9,447 nucleotides of DNA, from positions 1 to 9,447 of the forward strand of contig JAJYTL010000103.1 of assembly GCA_021793055.1 (NCBI GenBank), written 5' to 3'. The translations under genes were made by a program, and so were the position numbers. Under the pieces are notes generated by a model that was given only the letters and a program-made list of their open reading frames with translations, searched no databases and had not been told where the DNA came from. The DNA is from Pseudomonadota bacterium. GTDB lineage: Bacteria; Pseudomonadota; Alphaproteobacteria; Ferrovibrionales; Ferrovibrionaceae. Shown here one piece after another: positions 6,968-9,447 of this stretch; the first letter of the stretch is position 1; each line of letters starts with the position of its first letter.

Positions 6968-8299
6968 TTGGGCAACCTATCAACTCCGCAAAGCGTTCAG
7001 AAACTGCAGACGGCGTTACACGCGAAAGCGAAGGGTGAAGCCGGCTACCGCTTCTATGCCCTGTACGACAAGATTTACCGTGACGACATACTGGCCCATG
7101 CCTATGCCCAGTGCCGCTCGAATAAGGGGGCACCGGGTGTGGATGGCCAGACCTTCGCGGATATCGAAGCGTATGGGGTCGAGCGATGGCTTGGGGAACT
7201 GGCGCTTGCGCTCAGGCAGGAGACTTACCGACCGGATCCTATCAGAAGAGTGTTCATCCCGAAGGCCAACGGCAAGCTCAGGCCGCTCGGCCTATCGACT
7301 CTGAAAGATCGGGTATGCATGACAGCGGCGATGCTGGTGCTGGCTCCGATCTTCGAGGCTGATCTTCCATCGGAACAATACGCCTACCGGCCGGGCCGCA
7401 ATGCCCAGGAGGCGGTCGTCGAGGTGGAGGAACTGCTGTACCACGGGCACCCGGACGTCGTTGACGCCGACCTCGCGGATTACTACGGGAGCATCCCCCA
7501 TGCCGAATTGATGAAGTCGGTTACGCGCCGGATCGTAGACCGGCGGGTGCTGCACCTCATCAAGATGTGGCTGGAATGCCCGGTGGAAGAAACCGACGAT
7601 CGAGGCCGGAAGAAACGGACAACGGAGGCCAAGGACAGCGGGCGCGGCATTCCGCAGGGTTCACCTCTTTCCCCGCTGCTGGCGAACCTCTACATGCGCC
7701 GGTTTGTGCTGGGATGGAAGAAGCTCGGGCTGGAGTGGAGCCTCGGCAGTCGGATCGTGAACTATGCCGATGATCTCGTGATCCTGTGCAGACGAGGCGA
7801 GGCCGAGGAGGCCTTGCAGCGGCTGCGCGAGATCATGGGGAAGCTGAAGCTCACGGTCAACGAGGAGAAAACACGCATCTGCAGGGTTCCGCAAGGTGAG
7901 TTCGACTTCCTGGGTTATTCCTTCGGCAGGATGTATTCACCGAAGACCGGCCGGGCTCGCCTTGGACAGCGGCCTTCAAAGAAGAGCATCCGGCGCATGG
8001 TCGAAAAGATTCATGCGCTGACAGACCGCCGGGGAACATGGCAAGAGACCACCGAGCTGGTGGAGGAGTTGAACCGCACGCTACGCGGCTGGGCGAACTA
8101 CTTCTCGGTAGGTACCGTCACGCAGGCATACCGTGCGCTCGACAACTACACCGCCGTGCGGTTGCGCCGGTGGTTGCGGTTCAAGTACAAGGTCAGGCGG
8201 AAAAGGGGCGGGACCTATCCACTCCCGCATCTCTACGGGTACTTCGGGCTCGTACGCCTGACCGCGCGTGGGCGCAGCGACCCGTGGGCGAAGGCGTGA
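6968..8299 (+). CDS. ltrA: Group II intron reverse transcriptase/maturase
   Basis: The 443-residue protein copies intron RNA into DNA during retrohoming and helps the ribozyme fold. Seen in order: an N-terminal RT0-like region; RT1-RT2 with IPKANGKLRPLGL (97-109); RT3 SEQYAYRPGRNAQEAV (135-150); RT4 VVDADLADYYGSIPH with probable catalytic D168; RT5 GIPQGSPLSPLLANLYM (227-243); RT6/7 with NYADD (265-269), supplying the other catalytic Asp pair; thumb/maturase domain X (about 335-410) with RGWANYFSVG and YTAVRLRRWL. A basic C-terminus ends in PWAKA. There is no HNH endonuclease domain, so target-site second-strand cleavage is probably not self-encoded. A charged insert (about residues 205-224) sits between RT4 and RT5. 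The start is TTG 6968, with AGGAAGGGA at 6951-6959 as ribosome-binding site; no in-frame ATG fits upstream. The frame is intact. Confidence 0.97.
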   Translation: MGNLSTPQSVQKLQTALHAKAKGEAGYRFYALYDKIYRDDILAHAYAQCRSNKGAPGVDGQTFADIEAYGVERWLGELALALRQETYRPDPIRRVFIPKANGKLRPLGLSTLKDRVCMTAAMLVLAPIFEADLPSEQYAYRPGRNAQEAVVEVEELLYHGHPDVVDADLADYYGSIPHAELMKSVTRRIVDRRVLHLIKMWLECPVEETDDRGRKKRTTEAKDSGRGIPQGSPLSPLLANLYMRRFVLGWKKLGLEWSLGSRIVNYADDLVILCRRGEAEEALQRLREIMGKLKLTVNEEKTRICRVPQGEFDFLGYSFGRMYSPKTGRARLGQRPSKKSIRRMVEKIHALTDRRGTWQETTELVEELNRTLRGWANYFSVGTVTQAYRALDNYTAVRLRRWLRFKYKVRRKRGGTYPLPHLYGYFGLVRLTARGRSDPWAKA

Positions 8300-8311
8300 T
8301 GTCTTGTCCGA

Positions 8312-8344
8312 GAGCCGGATGCAGCAAATCTGCCTGTCCGGTTC
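8312..8344 (+). ncRNA. Group II intron domain V (catalytic hairpin)
   Basis: A 33-nt hairpin lies 12 nt after the maturase stop. The basal helix is GAGCCGGA (8312-8319) paired with TCCGGTTC (8337-8344). It contains the catalytic AGC triad (8313-8315), paired as in canonical domain V. The distal helix GCAG/CTGC (8321-8324 with 8330-8333) closes a CAAAT loop. Two nucleotides (C8334-T8335) bulge on the 3' side if T8320 pairs with G8336, as expected for the metal-binding bulge. This is the best-conserved part of the ribozyme and proves the intron's orientation. Confidence 0.93.
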
Positions 8345-8458
8345 GATGAGCGGGATGTGGAAACGGAGCCAGGGTTGAACTCGTGAGGCACCGCCACACG
8401 AAAGAGGCGGAAACAGATAGGTCCAGCCTACTGCCACCGCGCCACATCTCGACTCTAC
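8345..8458 (+). ncRNA. Group II intron domain VI, extended, with branch-point A and 3' splice site
   Basis: A 3-nt linker (8345-8347) follows domain V. The long-range stem is then GAG (8348-8350) with CTC (8453-8455), C8351 with G8451, and GGGATGTGG (8352-8360) with CCACATCTC (8442-8450). That is 13 pairs with one G-U, interrupted only by a bulged A at 8452. A bulged adenosine at this place is the known branch nucleotide. The next three bases, TAC, end the intron with the expected AY. Between the two arms lie 81 nt with their own helices: CCGCC (8391-8395) with GGCGG (8406-8410), and AGGC (8386-8389) with GCCT (8426-8429). Domain VI is usually a few tens of nucleotides, so about 110 is long. 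Confidence 0.75.
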
Positions 8459-8468
8459 CTTAGCCAGC

Positions 8469-8500
8469 CGCAGCGTGATCGGCGGCAAAGCGCCGCTGCG
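8469..8500 (-). terminator. GC-rich hairpin downstream of the GNAT gene
   Basis: On the minus strand, CGCAG pairs with CTGCG (8500-8496 with 8473-8469) around an inner 5-bp stem CGGCG/CGCCG (8495-8491 with 8484-8480) and a 6-nt loop. It begins 20 bases after the GNAT stop. There is no T-run, so it would be an imperfect intrinsic terminator or an mRNA 3'-end stabiliser. It lies only ten bases from the intron's 3' junction. Confidence 0.4.
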
Positions 8501-8519
8501 TATACATGTCTTCACAATT

Positions 8520-9332
8520 TTATTTTATAAGAGCCCACGCGGAGCAGTGCTGCATCTTTTTTACAACGTCACGAATGTACCGACGCGGCAACTCGTTCGC
8601 TGGCGTGCCCGAACCTGTCGGTGGGAAGCTCATTCCCAACAAAGGCTCGCCAATTATCGTTTGCCCCCAAGTCTCAAAACCTAGGCGTTCTAGAATGCCG
8701 CGTACGGATGCAGCGTCAGGCTCCACAACGAGCCGCAGCGATGAAGCATCGACCGGATTCCAGAATAATGCTAAATGCCGTAGTACGAGCCCGTTGCCAT
8801 AACCACGATGAGACCACTTTTCCGACCGACGACGGAAGATGCCACGATCGAAGTCCTGATAGTCGCTGTGGATGACCCACGTATCGAAAAGAAGGACGTC
8901 GAACGACTCGTCGGGCTTACAAATATCCTCTACGCCCAGGTTACGAACTGCGATGTGACCCGCCCGGACCCGATTGAATATGCCCTGCTTCAGAGCCAGA
9001 ATCGCGGTATTCCCAACAACGGCTATGCCGTTCCGATCTGGGGGCGCGCGCTCAAGAAATAAAAAGGTCCGTGGGTTTCGGCGGAACCAGAGTGAATACA
9101 GACCGGCTCTCTCGTCGCGAGTTAAGTCGGGGTTGGCGCGACGGATGTGAGCATTATAGTGCGACAAGTCAACTAACGACTGGAGGTCAGAGTCGTCGGG
9201 CTCGCCGCTCGCAGTTGACCGAACAAAACGAAAGTCGAAGCGCGGCTTTTCTGCAGAACCATGATTTGGCTGGGCGCTAAAGTCCGGCAAATCCAGAAAT
9301 CGGCTGAACGCGCTGCGTACGCGCCTAGTCAC
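8520..9332 (-). CDS. GNAT-family N-acyltransferase, substrate unknown
   Basis: The 270-residue protein carries the GNAT acetyl-CoA signature. Strand 4 is in FDVLLFDTWVIH (144-155). It is followed, after an insert with FRRRSEKWS, by HRGYGNG (175-181), which fits the pyrophosphate-binding loop R/QxxGxG/A (R176, G179, G181). Then comes helix GLVLRHLALFW and strand 5 LRLVVEPDAASVRGILERLGF (199-219), the usual second half with the closing LGFE. The first 110 residues are unlike a standard GNAT N-terminus and may be a separate substrate-recognition part. The start is GTG 9332-9330, with AAAGG (9343-9339) six bases upstream; no ATG is available until far downstream. The GTG overlaps the preceding stop by 8 nt, implying coupled translation. 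The GNAT fold is well supported; the target (small molecule, peptide or protein) cannot be told. The converging group II intron ends 61 bases past its stop. Confidence 0.75.
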   Translation of the reverse strand: MTRRVRSAFSRFLDLPDFSAQPNHGSAEKPRFDFRFVRSTASGEPDDSDLQSLVDLSHYNAHIRRANPDLTRDERAGLYSLWFRRNPRTFLFLERAPPDRNGIAVVGNTAILALKQGIFNRVRAGHIAVRNLGVEDICKPDESFDVLLFDTWVIHSDYQDFDRGIFRRRSEKWSHRGYGNGLVLRHLALFWNPVDASSLRLVVEPDAASVRGILERLGFETWGQTIIGEPLLGMSFPPTGSGTPANELPRRYIRDVVKKMQHCSAWALIK

Positions 9333-9447
9333 GTGAAACCTTTACCCGCGTAGCGCCTCTCCGGGTCAGCCAACGCACCGTCGCGAGAAGTACAGAGAGC
9401 AGAAAAATTAAGACGCCGAGGAAGGTAGTCATGACTGCTACTGACCA
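9325..9447 (-). CDS. C-terminal end of a membrane protein, or a 35-residue membrane peptide (partial)
   Basis: The frame is open from the right edge to TAG 9327-9325. Counted from an internal ATG (9432-9430) it encodes 35 residues: a hydrophobic helix (TTFLGVLIFLLSVLLATV, about residues 2-19), then a strongly basic tail (RWLTRRGATRVKVSRD). By the positive-inside rule this tail should lie in the cytoplasm. No Shine-Dalgarno precedes that ATG, and five further codons without a stop extend to the edge. More probably this is the last transmembrane helix of a larger protein. The stop lies 8 nt inside the GNAT gene and the GNAT ribosome-binding site lies within this frame, so the two are likely co-translated. 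Too little is visible to name a family. Confidence 0.55.
   Translation of the reverse strand, partial: WSVAVMTTFLGVLIFLLSVLLATVRWLTRRGATRVKVSRD

Larger units (their letters stand above)
6472..8458 (+). mobile_element. Group II intron with internal maturase (ribozyme plus ORF)
   Basis: The element is a self-splicing retroelement of about 2 kb. The proposed 5' end is GUGCGCC at 6472, matching the GUGYG consensus. The proposed 3' end is the AC at 8457-8458, seven nucleotides from a bulged adenosine (8452), with A8452 counted as the first of the seven. Within the 5' ribozyme part, a clean hairpin GTGGGT-GAGAG-ACCCAC lies at 6500-6516. The stretch 6550-6960 is structured non-coding RNA typical of proteobacterial introns of this group, including an 11-bp direct repeat TGTGCAGGCCG (6618-6628 and 6668-6678). 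The ORF sits in domain IV, and domains V and VI follow it. The 5' boundary is less certain than the 3' one. I could not settle EBS/IBS pairings because more than one segment can pair with the 5' exon (for example GGAGAGG and GGAGGGA in domain I). Nothing seen would inactivate it. Confidence 0.87.

Noticed and set aside
6669..7304. Long plus-strand open frame across the intron 5' region and maturase start
   Set aside because: It runs through structured ribozyme RNA and then out of frame through the maturase; its product is Arg/Gly/Pro-rich and lacks any motif.
8341..8349. GTTCGA resembling a tRNA T-loop
   Set aside because: It is the 3' strand of intron domain V (TCCGGTTC); no acceptor stem, anticodon arm or tRNA-sized fold surrounds it.
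8312..8458. Assigning the intron to bacterial class C
   Set aside because: The lack of an endonuclease fits, but no stem-loop directly precedes the insertion site and domain VI is atypical; the class cannot be settled without a phylogeny.
1..9447. CRISPR array, rRNA, or complete insertion sequence
   Set aside because: No regularly spaced repeats, rRNA-like sequence, transposase motifs or paired terminal inverted repeats were seen on either strand.

Overview
The window is GC-rich DNA with GC-biased codon third positions. Its gene content (an AbiEii toxin, a bacterial GH15 glucoamylase with an N-terminal domain, a glucose-dehydrogenase-like SDR, a small His-box sterol-desaturase-type protein, and a proteobacterial group II intron maturase) suggests an alphaproteobacterium, possibly a sphingomonad or rhizobial relative. 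That assignment is inference from family resemblance; no rRNA or marker gene is present. The mix of one toxin gene, two broken genes, long gene-free spacers and an intact retroelement is typical of an accessory or island-like chromosomal or plasmid region.

Layout. Positions 2-832 (+) hold the 3' portion of an AbiEii-family nucleotidyltransferase toxin whose antitoxin would lie off the left edge. After a gene-poor stretch, 1135-1587 (-) is a truncated remnant with a trypsin-like GxSGG motif, cut by an in-frame stop on its 5' side. Positions 1764-4106 (-) are a complete 780-residue GH15 glucoamylase/glucodextranase-type enzyme. A 567-bp divergent spacer separates it from 4674-5228 (+), an SDR that keeps its N-terminal half but has a Gly-to-Trp change in the dinucleotide-binding loop and has lost its catalytic Ser/Tyr/Lys half. 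Its hybrid tail overlaps (ATGA) the start of a fatty-acid-hydroxylase/sterol-desaturase-superfamily protein at 5225-5749 (+).

Positions 5750-6471 contain no convincing gene. A group II intron follows, at about 6472-8458 (+): the ribozyme 5' region, an intact 443-residue reverse transcriptase/maturase without an endonuclease domain (6968-8299), a clear domain V (8312-8344) and an unusually long domain VI with an identifiable bulged branch-point A at 8452. Immediately beyond it is a GC-rich hairpin at the 3' end of a convergent gene pair: a GNAT-family acetyltransferase (8520-9332, -) whose GTG start overlaps by 8 nt the stop of a membrane-protein segment (9325 to the right edge, -).

How the genes relate. 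The GH15 enzyme would release glucose from alpha-glucans, and a glucose-dehydrogenase-like SDR next door could have oxidised it, but the SDR looks inactive. The GNAT and the membrane segment look like a translationally coupled pair of unknown role. I saw no CRISPR array, tRNA, rRNA or complete insertion sequence. The best candidates for a second look are the intron 3' domain architecture, the SDR hybrid ORF coupled to the desaturase, and the coupled GNAT/membrane pair.
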